Source of the DNA: Lineolata rhizophorae
Lineage: Eukaryota > Ascomycota > Dothideomycetes > Lineolatales > Lineolataceae
NCBI GenBank assembly: GCA_010093515.1
Contig: MU001705.1
Span: 62,001 to 126,000 of the forward strand
Direction: 5' to 3'
Length of the DNA stretch: 64,000 nt
Of the stretch, positions 22,875-34,745 are shown in pieces (the stretch's first letter is position 1; the number at the start of each line of letters is the position of its first letter). The notes under the pieces are model-generated. The model was not told the origin of the DNA and did no database searches. It was given only the letters and a program-made list of their open reading frames with translations. The position numbers and the translations under genes are program-made.

Positions 22875-25425
22875 GACTGCTTTGCGTAGTAGTTTGTGGA
22901 AGATGATAAGGTAAGGCGTGTCGCTATTCGCGGCGCGGGATCGCAGTTGGTATGACGAGTATGAGGCGGATGTATGCGTGTTGTATCTCTGTTGACTCTG
23001 TCTAACAACAGAACCCCTCCTCTGCCCCACCAGCGAGGCCCGCCACAATATATACTGTCCGGGGCCCGCTAAATGACGCAACCCCACGTAGTGTGCTGCC
23101 TTGGGTACCGCGGCCGGCCAATGCGCGGGCGCGACGCCCTTCCCCGGCCTGCGTCAGTGGGCAGTCAGAGAGCTGGGACCGTCCATCCTCGACGGCGAAG
23201 TCCCTGGAGCGGCATGGGATCAAGCCACACGCCTCCCCCAGCTCGCCGCCATCGCCGTCGCCCGTCACCGTCGTCGCGTTCCACAGCCGGAATCTGTCGC
23301 TAGATGCCTAGCAGCGGCCCGCCCGCCTGCGCTGCCCATTCACGCGCCGCCCAAACCTCCGGCGCGCTGGGGCGAGTTGCCGCATCCACCGCGACGCGGC
23401 CTGCGAGGACATGGGCCACCTGAACAGTCTACGTATTCCGCAGCACATGCGGACCCGACATTGCGGCGCCGCGCGCAAGGCTTTTCCCTGCGCTTCGTTT
23501 GCGGATGCCCTGATGAGAAGAGTCTCCTGCAGAAGAATCGTATAAGGCACTCCATGGAACGGCCTGGAAGGCTTGGGACGTGCGCGCTTCCGCTTTTCAA
23601 TTGCGAGATTGACATTTTGGGCGCTGAAGGAATTTTTCTTCTTCCCATGTTCTTTCGGTCACTGAACCTTGGTAATGAAGTCATTGAATTGTTGACTTCT
23701 TTTTTTTCTGATGAAACTTTCTCAGTTCATCCAGCAAGTCATTCGGCAAGCAAACCTTTTTGTTCACTCATTTCATTTCTCATCACGTTCCGCCGAGACT
23801 TGCCCTCTCAAAACGCCCAAAGCCCAAGGATCGCAAAAGGGACTGGAGCCTGACTTGACCATGAAGCTCGCGAGCCGAGCCGGCATCAGCACAGTCCACC
23901 ACGCCCGGCCGTTTCGCGAGTGAGCGACGAAGTGTGGGCAGGCTGCGCGTCAGGATTTGTCGATAGCGTGAGGTGATGCTTTTTCGTCCATCGATAAGGC
24001 GCGCCGAGCTGATTCGCGAATGGCGCCAATCGACCTTCGGAGCCTTCCTGCGCGCGCCCGAAAAGGTACCCAGCGGCTGCTCCGCTGGGACAGCCTCTCT
24101 GCTTGTTCAACAACATTGCTTTTCTTTTCCCACGACTTCCTCGCATATTCCGTTGAGTCACTCTCCGCGATTGACTTGGCGATGGAGTCGCATCATGAGC
24201 TTCGACGTCGGTCGTCGCGCTTCCGCGTCGTGCTTGGCCGCGTGGTTTCGCATCAGGCCACGCCGCTTGGCGCTCGCTCGCTCAGCCCAACCCCATCTTA
24301 GCACTCCTTGGCGCGACCCTCGTGTGTCGACGAAATGACATCGCGCGCGGAAGCCATGACCTCAGGTTGCCGAAAATCATCCGCTTCGGTCGCGGGAGGC
24401 GTCTGCTCTAGGGCTTAGCACGACCTCGCCGCGTCTGCAAAGCACGTAGTAAGCTGTCCGGGCTTACGTAAAGCCGGGCTAGGTCAGTGACATGCCAAAA
24501 AGAAAAAAAAAGATCTTCATGCCTTAGTTTTTTTTTCTTCCTCCTGGGGGCACGTGCTCCCTGGTTCTACGAGGAACCCGTTGCCATTCCAAACCTAGGC
24601 ATTTCAGGCGCGAGCGGAAACATGCCGTCCGTACTCATTGGACGCGTACCTGTCCTTGCATCACACGTCGCCAGAATCCAACCACATCGCCCCGGGGCAT
24701 GGCGAACGAAACGCTCTTCCCGTCACGCGCCCCGACCCAATCATGCCCCCCCTCCCCCCTCAATATGCCGGGCGGCCCCTAAAAAGAAGCTTAAACCATA
24801 ATCATGGCGAGGCGGACGCAGGGTTTGGCCTTGGTGACGTTGCTCGGGGCTTCCAGAAGCCTTCCTCCATAACACCAGTCACGCGCCACCCTGAGCTCCT
24901 CGACCCTCCTTCCGTCCTTCGCTCTCACCACCTTTATCACCGTCACCGTTTCCTCACGTTGCTGTCGTGTACAGGTGATGCAAGGAAACACACATGGACT
25001 CTGTTCAGCTGTACACGGCTACCGCTACATGAGGTCAAAGTGGAGACAGACCAAGGAGAGACAGACGAATATACTGGCATCGCAGAAGCGCAGCAATACT
25101 GGTTTGTATGCAAAGCAGGCTAGGCATCCGGCAGATGTAGGCGTCCAGAACCACTCTCGGAAAGCGATGCTAGAGCCTATCCGCTACTACTTGGCACAGT
25201 TCCCGCCTAGCATGGCCTCGACTGAAGTACATCATAGGACTGCACAGGGGGGAAAAATAATAACAAAAAGAGAACATGTCTTAGGAGGACAAGAATAAAT
25301 GCAAAATCACAACTTGACTCAAGTCCCTCGCAGAGTCTATTTCCGCGAAAAGCAGCCGTCCGATTGGCAGGCAGTAACTACTCATCACCTACGGAAACCC
25401 ATCTCATCTACACGCAGAAAAACAT
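22875..25425. other. Long intergenic region, no gene seen
   Basis: 2.55 kb. A 250-codon plus-strand frame (23101-23853) starts within the probable promoter of the DUF3602 gene, has arginine/proline-rich composition and lacks any domain, so it is treated as chance. Poly-A and poly-T runs occur near 24495-24537. The right end should contain the 3' UTR of the carrier gene. Confidence 0.5.
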
Positions 25426-26854
25426 TTACTTCTGCTCCTTCTGGGGCGGCGCCTGACCACCCGTCGTAGGGAGGCCCATGAAGATCTTGAAGTAGTCTAT
25501 CGAATTACACACTCACATCAGCATCCAACCCCATCGTAGCCGAACCCAACAACAAAATCAGCATCACGAGGAGGGATAACTCACCGTAGATCATCCACTG
25601 GAGACCCGTCAGCGTACCAATCATGACAATCCTGACAGGCAAACCGTTCCAGAGTCCCATGAAGCCAATCTTCTGGTAGATGCGGCCGGTAGCAGCGCCG
25701 AAGCCTTCGCCCGCTTGCCTCTCGGCGTTAAGCTTGGACACCATGACGTCGGCCGGGTGGGACACGATAGCGCAGAGGATACCAGCGATGTAGCCGCCGA
25801 GGAAGCTGACGCCCGTCTGGGCGCCCTTGCCGTAGTCGCTCTTCTGGCCCGGCAGGCCCTCGTAGATCATCTCCACGGCGGTCTCGAACGAGGCGAACTT
25901 CATCATGGTGTAGGGGATCTGGCGACCCCAGAGCGGGTACAGGCCCTTGTAGAGCCCGCTGACGCCTTCTTTGGTAATGATTTGCGTCAGGCCCGGCACG
26001 GTGCCAGTCGCGAAGGGCGGGATCGTGGTCTGCATGCGGACCTTGACAGCTTCGAAGGGACAGAGCGCGATGTCGGCGAAGAATTCGGCGGATGCAGAGG
26101 CGGAGAGGTAGAGCGACGTCTTCCAGCGGTAGGCGGCATCCTCGCCGACCACGTCGGCGAAGACCTTCTTGAAGATCTCGTAGCCGCCATACTTGAAGGC
26201 ACCTTGGGCCTGTAATACAAAATCGTAAGCATCGAAAGTCATTGTAATTTGAAATTCAAAAGCATTGGGAGTCAACAACATACCGAATAACCCCAGAAGG
26301 TCGGACCCCAACCGGTGTAGATACCGCGGAAGCCCTCGGCACGGCCGATCTTGCCCCAGGCCTCGAAGTTGCCCTTGTACATATTGGCGTCGACCTGGCG
26401 ACGACATTTGACGAGATCAAGCGGCGTGACCGCGGTATGGGTGAGACCCTGTAACGCGCCGGCAATTAGCAACTGACTTCCAGGACAGCACAGCCTTCCG
26501 CCATCTCATCTCGAGCCCAAGCAATCCCATCGAATAAACATGGAAGAAAATACTTACGCAAGCGAGTAATCCGCCAAACGTGCATGCGGCGAAGTACTTG
26601 AACGAGTACATCTCGATCTTGCCTGCTTTCTCCTGCGCCTTGTGGCTCGCCTTGTTGAACTCGGCCGCGGCCTTCTCGCTCAGCTGCTCGGCCTTGTGCT
26701 TGGCGTCGTCCGCGACGCTGAAGGCCGAGTACAGCTCCGGCCGCGCCTGGTACCGGGTACGCGGCGCGGCGGCGGTCTGGCGCTGCGACTCCTGCGGCAC
26801 CGCCGGCGCAAAGGCGTGGCGCAGGGCCGTCTGCGACGGAAACGTAAAAGGCAT
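25426..26854 (-). CDS. Mitochondrial phosphate carrier (SLC25 family, Mir1/Pic2 type)
   Basis: Imports phosphate, and in Pic2-type members also copper, across the inner mitochondrial membrane. Four exons: 26558-26854, 26284-26448, 25585-26209 and 25426-25496, 385 residues. The N-terminal 90 residues ([19 protein letters not shown]...) are basic and amphipathic, a plausible presequence or extension. Three carrier repeats follow, with signatures [26 protein letters not shown] and [13 protein letters not shown] (PxD/ExxK/R forms). [10 protein letters not shown] and [20 protein letters not shown] are characteristic of phosphate carriers. The tail is hydrophilic (PPQKEQK). Phases are consistent across all junctions. 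MIR1 and PIC2 cannot be separated by eye, so no symbol is given. Confidence 0.93.
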
Positions 26855-29025
26855 GATGGCGTCGATGGTCGTAAGAGCGCGTTATAGGCGTGAAAGCGAT
26901 GCGTTGAAAGGTGTCAGGGCGACACGAGCGATGGGACAGCTCTCGGGAGCGGAGATAACGGGCGGAAAGCGCGGAGTAGAGCAGCTCGGGTCCCGTCCAG
27001 ATGCGGGGTCGCTATCGCGGGCGAGGCTGCCGGCACGGAGGCGGACCTAGGCAGAAAGTGAAGATGCAATGGCAGGCCGTCGAGGCTCGATTGCCAAACG
27101 TAGGAGCGGTGCAATTGCAAAGGCTGAGGTGAAAGGGGAGAGGTAGTAGCGGAAGAGCGTGGCAGACGTAAGTCGGAGCGGCCTGCCCGGGAGCAATCGG
27201 CGGTGGTCCGAGCTGGTGATTGGCCCACCTCGATGCCAAGCCGCATGACGTCTGTCCGGGGTAACGGCTATCACGGCGCACGTGACACTGGAGCTCCGGA
27301 TTTCCGCTTTGAGACTTTTGAATTTTGAATGAAGAACATTACTTTGCTTTCGTTCGAAATGGGTGCCAAGGTCAAGCCACTGTTCACGTGTGTTTCTCTT
27401 ATTTAAGTTAGTTTCATCCCTCCCTATTTTATCGTAAGACTATTCAGTTTGAGGCTTGACATGTGACTACACCACGTACAAGGCATACCTATCCTCTTCT
27501 TCATTTTATTTATTTATTTATTTATTTTTTTGCAATGGAAATGTTGCAAGAAATGCTCTAATACCACAATAATAGAGATTCCTTCTAGAGAGTTCTACAC
27601 CAAATAGAACTTCACCCGTACGTAAAGCCTCGCAGCTTTCCATCTTTATGACTGCATTCACTTCGCGCTAGCATCTAAACTATAGTAGCTACAAGATTTC
27701 ATTCACCTCTTCAAGGTTCATTGCGGAAATGCTAGCAAGCGTGACTGGATTGAATTGCGCTACTATGTCTAACAGGTGGAACCTAATGGATTTGGACAAG
27801 ACCATGCATGAGCAGTGACGACTTTCGCCGGTCAATAACGACGAATTTCTCAAGCTGATTTCGTAGGGCCTGGGTTCAGAGTTCTTGATTTAAACTGGAA
27901 AAGAACAGTCGCAGAAGTTAAAAAAAAAAAAAAAAACCCTTCCTTCACACGCCCACTAATCGACCTTTGGGCCTTTGCGACGGAGGCCCAGGACTCCATC
28001 CTCGCCGTTCGGGCATATGCCCAACCTACTCACCATTTTAACCATGGGAATGAAACTTCCAGTTTGATTACGCCATTTCTTGGTCGATTTATAATTTAGA
28101 CTAAGTAAGTTATCAGCGGGAAATTACTATGATTTCTCTGATGGCTTGCCTTCAAAATCGTTTTAGTAGTAGATCCGGCGATATCTGAAGCATCTCAGGA
28201 CAATGCTAGGAATCCACCATAACGAGCGTTTTGGGCCGCGTTACTGTCTTCCATAGTCTGGTCAGTCATTTTTCTGGCTGGAGAAGGCCATGCACCTTGT
28301 CATTTCTGAAGTCAGTTTGATATTTCTGTACTCATGTTCCGAGATTCACACCTGGCTCGAATATAGCCGTGACACTTCCGTCATATTGTACGCACTCAAG
28401 CGACAGTCAAAAACTCCGACCAAAAAAAAAGTTTTGTTGTTCTCCTGGATTTTGAATTCAATTGCTTTTAAACGATCCCAAAATTGATTGTTATGATTAT
28501 GCATAGATTTGAACCTAATATAAGAAATATAGCGTTCTGCCCTGACATGCATGAGAGGTTGTTCGCAGACTGGAATTTTGTGGGGCATAAGGTTGAACAG
28601 ACACGCCTACATTTTATGGCTTTCTGCTAGCACCAGCGTGGAAAACTGAGGGCTTCAGCACGCAACGTTGCGGCAAGTCATATCCCCTAAGCTGGGGAAA
28701 TAGAGTTCACTCTTTTCACATCTGAATTTGGCGCCTTCTAGAGCATATTTAAAGAGGTAAAACTCATGCGCATGCCTGAACTTCGACACTCATGCCGTGT
28801 AGGTATTTCTGCCGCTGCCTGCTAACGTATCATAGAATAATGTCATTGGATAGAACAAAAGCACCATATACTTGAATACTGCCCAACGCAATACTGTCAA
28901 CTGCTGAGTTCCGCCCATGCATCCTCTATACAATACTAGCTTATAGCTTTCTCCCCTTAGCAAAAGCACGAGTTACAACTATTCAACCTGGCATACAAAA
29001 TAATCCCTATACGTTAATTACATCC
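26855..29025. other. Long AT-rich intergenic region with short repeats, no gene seen
   Basis: 2.2 kb. The left 300 bp is CT/GA-rich and probably the promoter of the carrier gene. Further right the DNA is AT-rich with an ATTT tetranucleotide repeat at about 27503-27528 and an A17 run at 27920-27936. Frames are short and unconvincing. The right end holds the VPS33 3' UTR. Confidence 0.5.
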
Positions 29026-31490
29026 CTATCCACTCCGTCCCGCCCCACTACCGCTACCACCACCGAACCTGTCACCCTCTACCGCCGCCCCGACGACCCT
29101 GTCCCCGCTTACCACGCCAGTCGTCGCTACCACGATCCTCCTTGGCCTCCCCTCATCTGCTAACTTCTTCGCCAGAAACCTCAATGCCGCAACCTCCGCC
29201 CTACACACCCCACCCAAGAAAAACACCACGACCGTCTTCGTTGGCACGCTGGTTGCGGCTGATCCTCCCGTGCCAACCCCGCCCAAGGCGGTAGTCGAAG
29301 AACCGTGTCCGTTGAGGATCTGTCGCGCCCTCACCGCCCTCTCCTCTCCCGTCTGCACCTCGTCAAACCCAACGCCCCTCACCAACCGGACCGCCTCCTC
29401 AAATGGTCTCCAACCCACGCTTCCGCCTCCGGCACCTCCTACGCCCACTCCTCCCTTGACCCCGGCCTCCGCCGCCGCCGCCGCCTGCGACACGCCCGCC
29501 GGCGCTTTCGTCAACGCCGCTACGTACCGCTTCTGCAGAATGCACTGCACCAGGCGCACGCTCAACGGCGCGTAGCCCGAGTATACGTACGCGACGTCGT
29601 CCGGGTCGGCCTCGTTGACGTCCTCGACGATGAGGCCGAGGCTCTTGCGCGCGGCGGGGAAGTTGGTCACGGAACCCGGCTTGGCCGCCGGAATGGAGCT
29701 GGCCAGGCCCCCCGCCCGCGGCGTCAACAGGCCCATCTTCTCGAGCGCCGTCAGCGTGAGCAGGTGCTGCGGCCCGTAGGCATGCAGGATGGTGCGCTTG
29801 ATGGCGTCGAGGTAGGATGGCTTGAGGCCCGCGCCGACGCAGCTCTCGAGGCAGACAAGGCGGAGTAACGTGTGCAAGGGCGCCGCGCGCGCGATCAGCT
29901 CGTCCACATTGTCGTGCTGCGTAGCTGGGTCCGCCGACGCGACAACGTGCTGCTGCACCTCGAGGATGCGCGTGAACATGTCTGAGCCTGTGTACTTGAT
30001 GATTTCCTCTGCCAGGTTCGTGTGTAACTTGAGCGAGGCTTGCTCGGCCTGGTAGCCGGGAAGCTTGGCGACAAAGTCTCGCAGCTCGGCTACAGTTTTG
30101 GAAGCAGCGTGTCGGGCTTCGTATGAGGATTGGAGACGGCGGGCTACCTTTTGTAGAACGGGTTTCATGACCGCAAAATTAGAATCCCGGAGAGTGCTGT
30201 ACAGTGCGTCTGAGGAAGCATCAAGCTGGATTTTCCGTTTGAGGGACTGGGATGCGGGAGACGTAGAAGAGGATGCTGATTGCTGTTGTTGAGATGGGTT
30301 GCCAACAATGGAAGAGCTAACTTCGGCTTGGTTGGAGCTGATGCCAAAGACTTCGTCGATGAGACCCTCGTAAGTGAGTTGAGTGAGGAGTACGGTTGGA
30401 AAATCGACTTCCCGATCAATGATGATTAGGTTTTCAATCGATTGACTTGGGGTCAGACCAAGAACTGAGGATCCGCCATTGCTAAGATCCTGGGCTGCTG
30501 TAACCTCGGAACGCATGCGAATCAGAAGATCTGCCAGACGCTTGGCATTATCTCCCTTGCCAATAATGCGGGGAAATAAGCCATGGCGTTGCTGCATGTC
30601 CATCAGTGCCTTTGCTGCTAGATATATGCAACTCGGATCCTTTCGCAGATATAAATCACTGAAGGCATCATCAAGCTCGAGCGAAAGCACGTCATCCGCC
30701 AGCGGCATGAAATACAGCGGGTACTCCGTAACATTTGCCTCGCCCAGCACTCCCGCCTCTTCCAGGATGAAGTCGGACACCAATGTCCGCCTAGGGACCC
30801 AAAAGACGGAAAACTCATGGTCGATCTGGCTGCTACTCCGGACGCGGCGTATCTGATCTAGAATGGATGGATGTTAGCATGGTATGATGGCGCCTCTCAG
30901 AACGGCGGCGCAGAGAGAGGGCTATAGGGCATGCAGGTTGTAACGAATTTTAATTTTGGGACCAAGACTGACAAACTAGAGTGAGAAGCGCCTAATTCAT
31001 CTACTTTGAGATCCCGTGGAACGTATCCTGGATTTGTGCGGTTTCCAGGGCATTTGTGGGCACTGAAGTGCTATTTGACTGAAAAGATCTCAACGAATTG
31101 AAAACCTCTTACCCGCTACAGAGTGTATAGCCTTCACTTTCTCACCCCGGACCAAAAATACAACGTTTCGCTGCGAGGTGTCGACATTGTCGTTCTCGAG
31201 AAAATAGACGCGATCGACGCCGTATTCCTGGAGCGTCGAGAACTTCACGAACAGTCCGAGCGGCGCAGCAAGCGCGCGCTCAACCACCAAGTTCTTCTTG
31301 CCTCGGACCTGCAAGACCGGAAATTATAATCAGGACAATTCAATCGCATTGCCGAAGCACGTGACAAACAAAATGCTTGGGAAGCCCTCGGGAACGGTGC
31401 TGCCTTACGTACGCCTTCGAGGAGCTGCAGCAGATCCCGCCGGGCCGTGGCGGCGGTGTCAGCGGTGCTGAGCACGGGCAGCGGAGCCAT
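29026..31490 (-). CDS. VPS33: Vacuolar protein sorting protein Vps33 (Sec1/Munc18 family)
   Basis: SM-family subunit of the HOPS and CORVET tethering complexes; it binds SNAREs and templates fusion at endosome and vacuole membranes. Three exons: 31413-31490, 31113-31308 and 29026-30857, 701 residues. The start MAPLPVLSTADT is followed by KKNLVVERALAAPLGLFVKF, then FLVRGEKVKAIHSVADQIRR across the second junction, HEFSVFWVPRRTLVSDFILE and the SM-family core IENLIIIDREVDFPTVLLTQ-LTYEGLIDEVFG. The C-terminal part has a Gly/Ala-rich insert near PAGVSQAAAAAEAGVKGG, then KTVVVFFLGGVCRAEVAALR. The gene is divergent with HTS1, with only 333 bp between the outermost start codons. Confidence 0.94.
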
Positions 31491-31823
31491 GGCGAGCTCT
31501 ATTGCGGCGAGGGGGAGACATTTGTTTGCGGGCGCATCGCGGGCGAAGAACCCAATCGCTGCATGTTGCGCAGGAGGATAGGGTGAGGTTGCAAGCGGAG
31601 GCGGTGGGAGATTGGAGCAGGCATCGCTTGCCGAGTTTGCAGAATTTGCAGCGTTTGGCGTGGAGCCAAACCGCGCTGCGGGCCCGGCGCGGAGGTCCGC
31701 AGCAGAACAACGCAGTCGGGCACGAGGTTGATTGAGTCACCTAAAGTCGCCCCGCCGCATCTTTTCACTCCCTTCACTCCCCTCTCTCCCTTGCTCTTTG
31801 CTTCCGTGATACCCCTTCCTTTT
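31491..31823. promoter_or_regulatory. Compact divergent promoter of VPS33 and HTS1
   Basis: Only 333 bp separate the VPS33 start from the upstream HTS1 start. The HTS1 side carries a long pyrimidine-rich tract (about 31758-31822), typical of highly expressed fungal genes; a plain TATA box is not evident. Its use as a shared bidirectional promoter is inferred from the layout. Confidence 0.5.
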
Positions 31824-33740
31824 ATGCCCTCTCCTTTTCTCTGCTTCTTCCGCCCCGTCCGCATCGCTCGCCGAGTGACGAACCTTTACAAGCCCAATTT
31901 TCGCTCATTTCAGGCCCTAGGATACAACCTCCAATCGTACGCTCCTGCTGCCGCCGTACTTGTCGCCGCCAACACCATGGGGAAGGAAAAGGGCGAGAAG
32001 TCCAACTTCCAGCTCAAAGTGCCCAAGGGCACCAAGGACTGTACGCGTTCCTTCAAGCCTTCTTCACGTCGCAGGACCGCCAATTGACACATGAAATTTG
32101 CGCGCCGCAACAAATAGGGGAGGGTAGGGACATGGTGATCCGGGACAAGATCTTCAACACCATCACGCAAGTCTTCAAGCGACACGGGGCCGTCACCATC
32201 GACACGCCCGTCTTCGAGCTCAAGGAGATCCTGGCCGGAAAGTACGGCGAGGACTCGAAGCTGATCTACGACCTGGCGGACCAGGGCGGCGAGCTGTGCT
32301 CGCTCCGGTACGACCTGACGGTGCCATTCGCGCGGTGGCTGGCCATGCACAGCGACGTACAGGCCATCAAGCGCTACCACATCGCCAAGGTGTACCGGCG
32401 CGACCAGCCGGCCATGACCAAGGGCCGCATGCGCGAGTTCTACCAGTGCGACTTCGACATCGCGGGCGCTTACGACGCCATGCTGCCCGACGCCGAGATC
32501 CTGCGCATCACATCCGAGATATTCGAGGCCCTCGGCTGGGCCGGCCGATACACAATTAAGATCAACCACCGAAAGATCCTCGACGGTATATTCGGAGTCT
32601 GCGGCGTCCCCGCCGACAAGCTGCGCGCCATTAGCTCCGCCGTCGACAAGCTGGACAAGTCCCCCTGGGACGAGGTCCGCCGCGAGATGACCGAGGACAA
32701 GGGGCTGGACCCGGCCGTCGCCGACAAGATCGGCGCTTTTGTCGTGCGCAAAGGTGGGCCCGACCTACTCGCCTCGCTTCAGGCCGATGCGACGCTCGCC
32801 GGCAACGACGCCGCCGTCAAAGGCTGCGCCGACATGGCCCTGCTCTTCGAGTACCTCGACACATTCGGCGTGCTGGACAAGATCTCGTTCGACCTGAGCC
32901 TTGCCCGCGGCCTCGACTACTACACGGGCGTCATCTACGAAGTGGTGACGGAAGGGTCGGCGCCGCCGGCGTCCAAGGGCGGCGAGACCCCCGGGGTCCG
33001 CAAAGGCGAGAAGAAGGCCAACGGCGGCAAGAAGGCGGCGCTGGGCCCGGACGACGACCGCTCGGCGGACCCGTCGGTCGGCGTCGGCAGCGTCGCCGCC
33101 GGCGGCCGCTACGACGAGCTGGTCGGCATGTTCAGCGGCAAGGCCAACGTGCCGTGCGTCGGCATCTCGTTCGGCGTCGACCGCATCTTCAGCATCACGA
33201 AGGCGCGCATGGAGGCCGAGGCCGGCGGCGCGGCCGCCGTCCGCCTGAACGAGGTCGACGTGTACGTCATGGCGTTTGGCGGCAAGGGCTTCACGGGCCT
33301 GCTCAAGGAGCGCATGCAGGTGGCGCGCGCGCTGTGGGATGGCGGCATCAAGGTACGACCACCTACCCTCCACTTTTCTTTCCCCCCTTCCTCCCCTGCC
33401 GCCCGCCTTCCCAGCGCTTGCATGCTAACACTCCGTGACAACCCAGGCCGAGTTCTCCTGGAAGCAAAAGCCCAAGCTGCCGCAACAGTTCAAGGCCGCC
33501 GAGGCCGGCGGCGTCCCCTACGCCGTCATTCTGGGCGACGACGAGCTGGCCGACGGCAAGGTGCGGCTCAAGCGGCTCGGCCTGCCCGAGGGCCACCCGG
33601 AGAAGGACGGCGTGCTGGTGCCGCGCGACGGGCTGCTAGGCGAGGTAAGGGGCAGGCTGAAGGCGCTCGAGGAAGAGGAGGAGGCGCGGAGACGGGAGGA
33701 TTTGGAGAGAAAGCTGGAGAGTTTGGGCGTGAGGAGTTGA
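31824..33740 (+). CDS. HTS1: Histidyl-tRNA synthetase, probably both cytosolic and mitochondrial
   Basis: Charges tRNA-His. Exon 1 ends at 32040, exon 2 is 32118-33352, exon 3 is 33447-33740. Two in-frame starts exist. The ATG at 31977 ([20 protein letters not shown]) gives a 530-residue cytosolic form. The ATG at 31824 adds 51 residues ([18 protein letters not shown]...) rich in Arg and hydrophobic residues with almost no acids, like a mitochondrial presequence. Yeast HTS1 is known to make both forms from one gene. Class II motifs: motif 2 [20 protein letters not shown], the histidine-binding segment [14 protein letters not shown], and motif 3 [13 protein letters not shown] low-complexity Lys/Gly insert of about 45 residues follows GLDYYTGV...TEGS. 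The C-terminal anticodon-binding domain ends in a charged helix. Confidence 0.94.
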
Positions 33741-34745
33741 AGCGGCGACGTGTGTTAAGTGGGGGATGCGCGGGCGGGTTTGCTGCTGGAGGGAGTCTTT
33801 GGTCGGAAAAATCATGGGAAGAAGGCAAAAGGTATTAGACTTGGGTTGGTCGTGTAAGATGTACTATAGGTAGTGCTGAACTAGCGTAGGCATGGCAATG
33901 GAGAGCGCGTAGAAAGCACGTCCTCGATGGTCAACGTAGAAGGGCAACAAAAAGACGCCCCGCATCATAGCATCAATAAAGAATCGTCACTCTCCATACG
34001 GCAACATGAAGAACAGGCAGCTTTTCTGAACCGTGAGAAGTTGGAACTCTACTCTGCGCAAAACAGGGGGGAAGAAAAGGAAAAATCCCGTTCTATCAGA
34101 AAAGAAAAGGCAGCTTGCAGCCCTAGGCAACCCAACCAGGTTATGTATGTACACACAGGAGCTTTCTCCACATCTCTACCCCACGTCGCACTGCTGGAAA
34201 GCAGGGGGGCAGGAGATGATGATCAAAACCCATCTGTGTTTCTCATCCCAAAGGAGGAATTTTGCCGCGTCTGATGGAAGGATGCGAAGGCTGGATTAGG
34301 CCTCCACGGCGGCATCAAAAAGCTAAGAACCGAGCCAACCAGAGACAGCTTTAATAAAAAGTACATAGCAAAAACTTGCAACGCCGTGCTGAAAATAACC
34401 GTCCGGGAAAAGGAACACGGATCCCGCACAAATCCGTGTATTGGATGAGAGTAGCATAACAGAAAGGGAAAACCTGGGTTAAAAAGATAAGGAAAAGAAC
34501 CATGAATAATCGTCCACGCAAGAACTGATGGTTGTTTGCTGAGAGGAGAGGTATGATAAAAAGAGAAAAGGAAGAATTTCTCGTTACCCGTCCACCATTA
34601 GCCTCGTCTACCGTAGCCGTCCGCCCATGACGACACAGCTGCCGTTACTTACTCCGTCCGCATGAATACATCTCGCAGGTAGAAAAGGAACCCAGCAAAC
34701 CTCCCAGGGGGAAGAGAAATAGTTGACATCCTCCATCCACTACCA
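33741..34745. other. Intergenic between convergent genes, no gene seen
   Basis: About 1 kb separating the 3' ends of HTS1 and CKS1. Purine-rich A/G stretches; the frames found are short and without motifs. Contains both 3' UTRs. Confidence 0.5.

Noticed and set aside
23101-23853. 250-codon plus-strand frame
   Set aside because: Starts within the likely promoter of the DUF3602 gene, lacks any motif and ends in AT-rich noncoding sequence.
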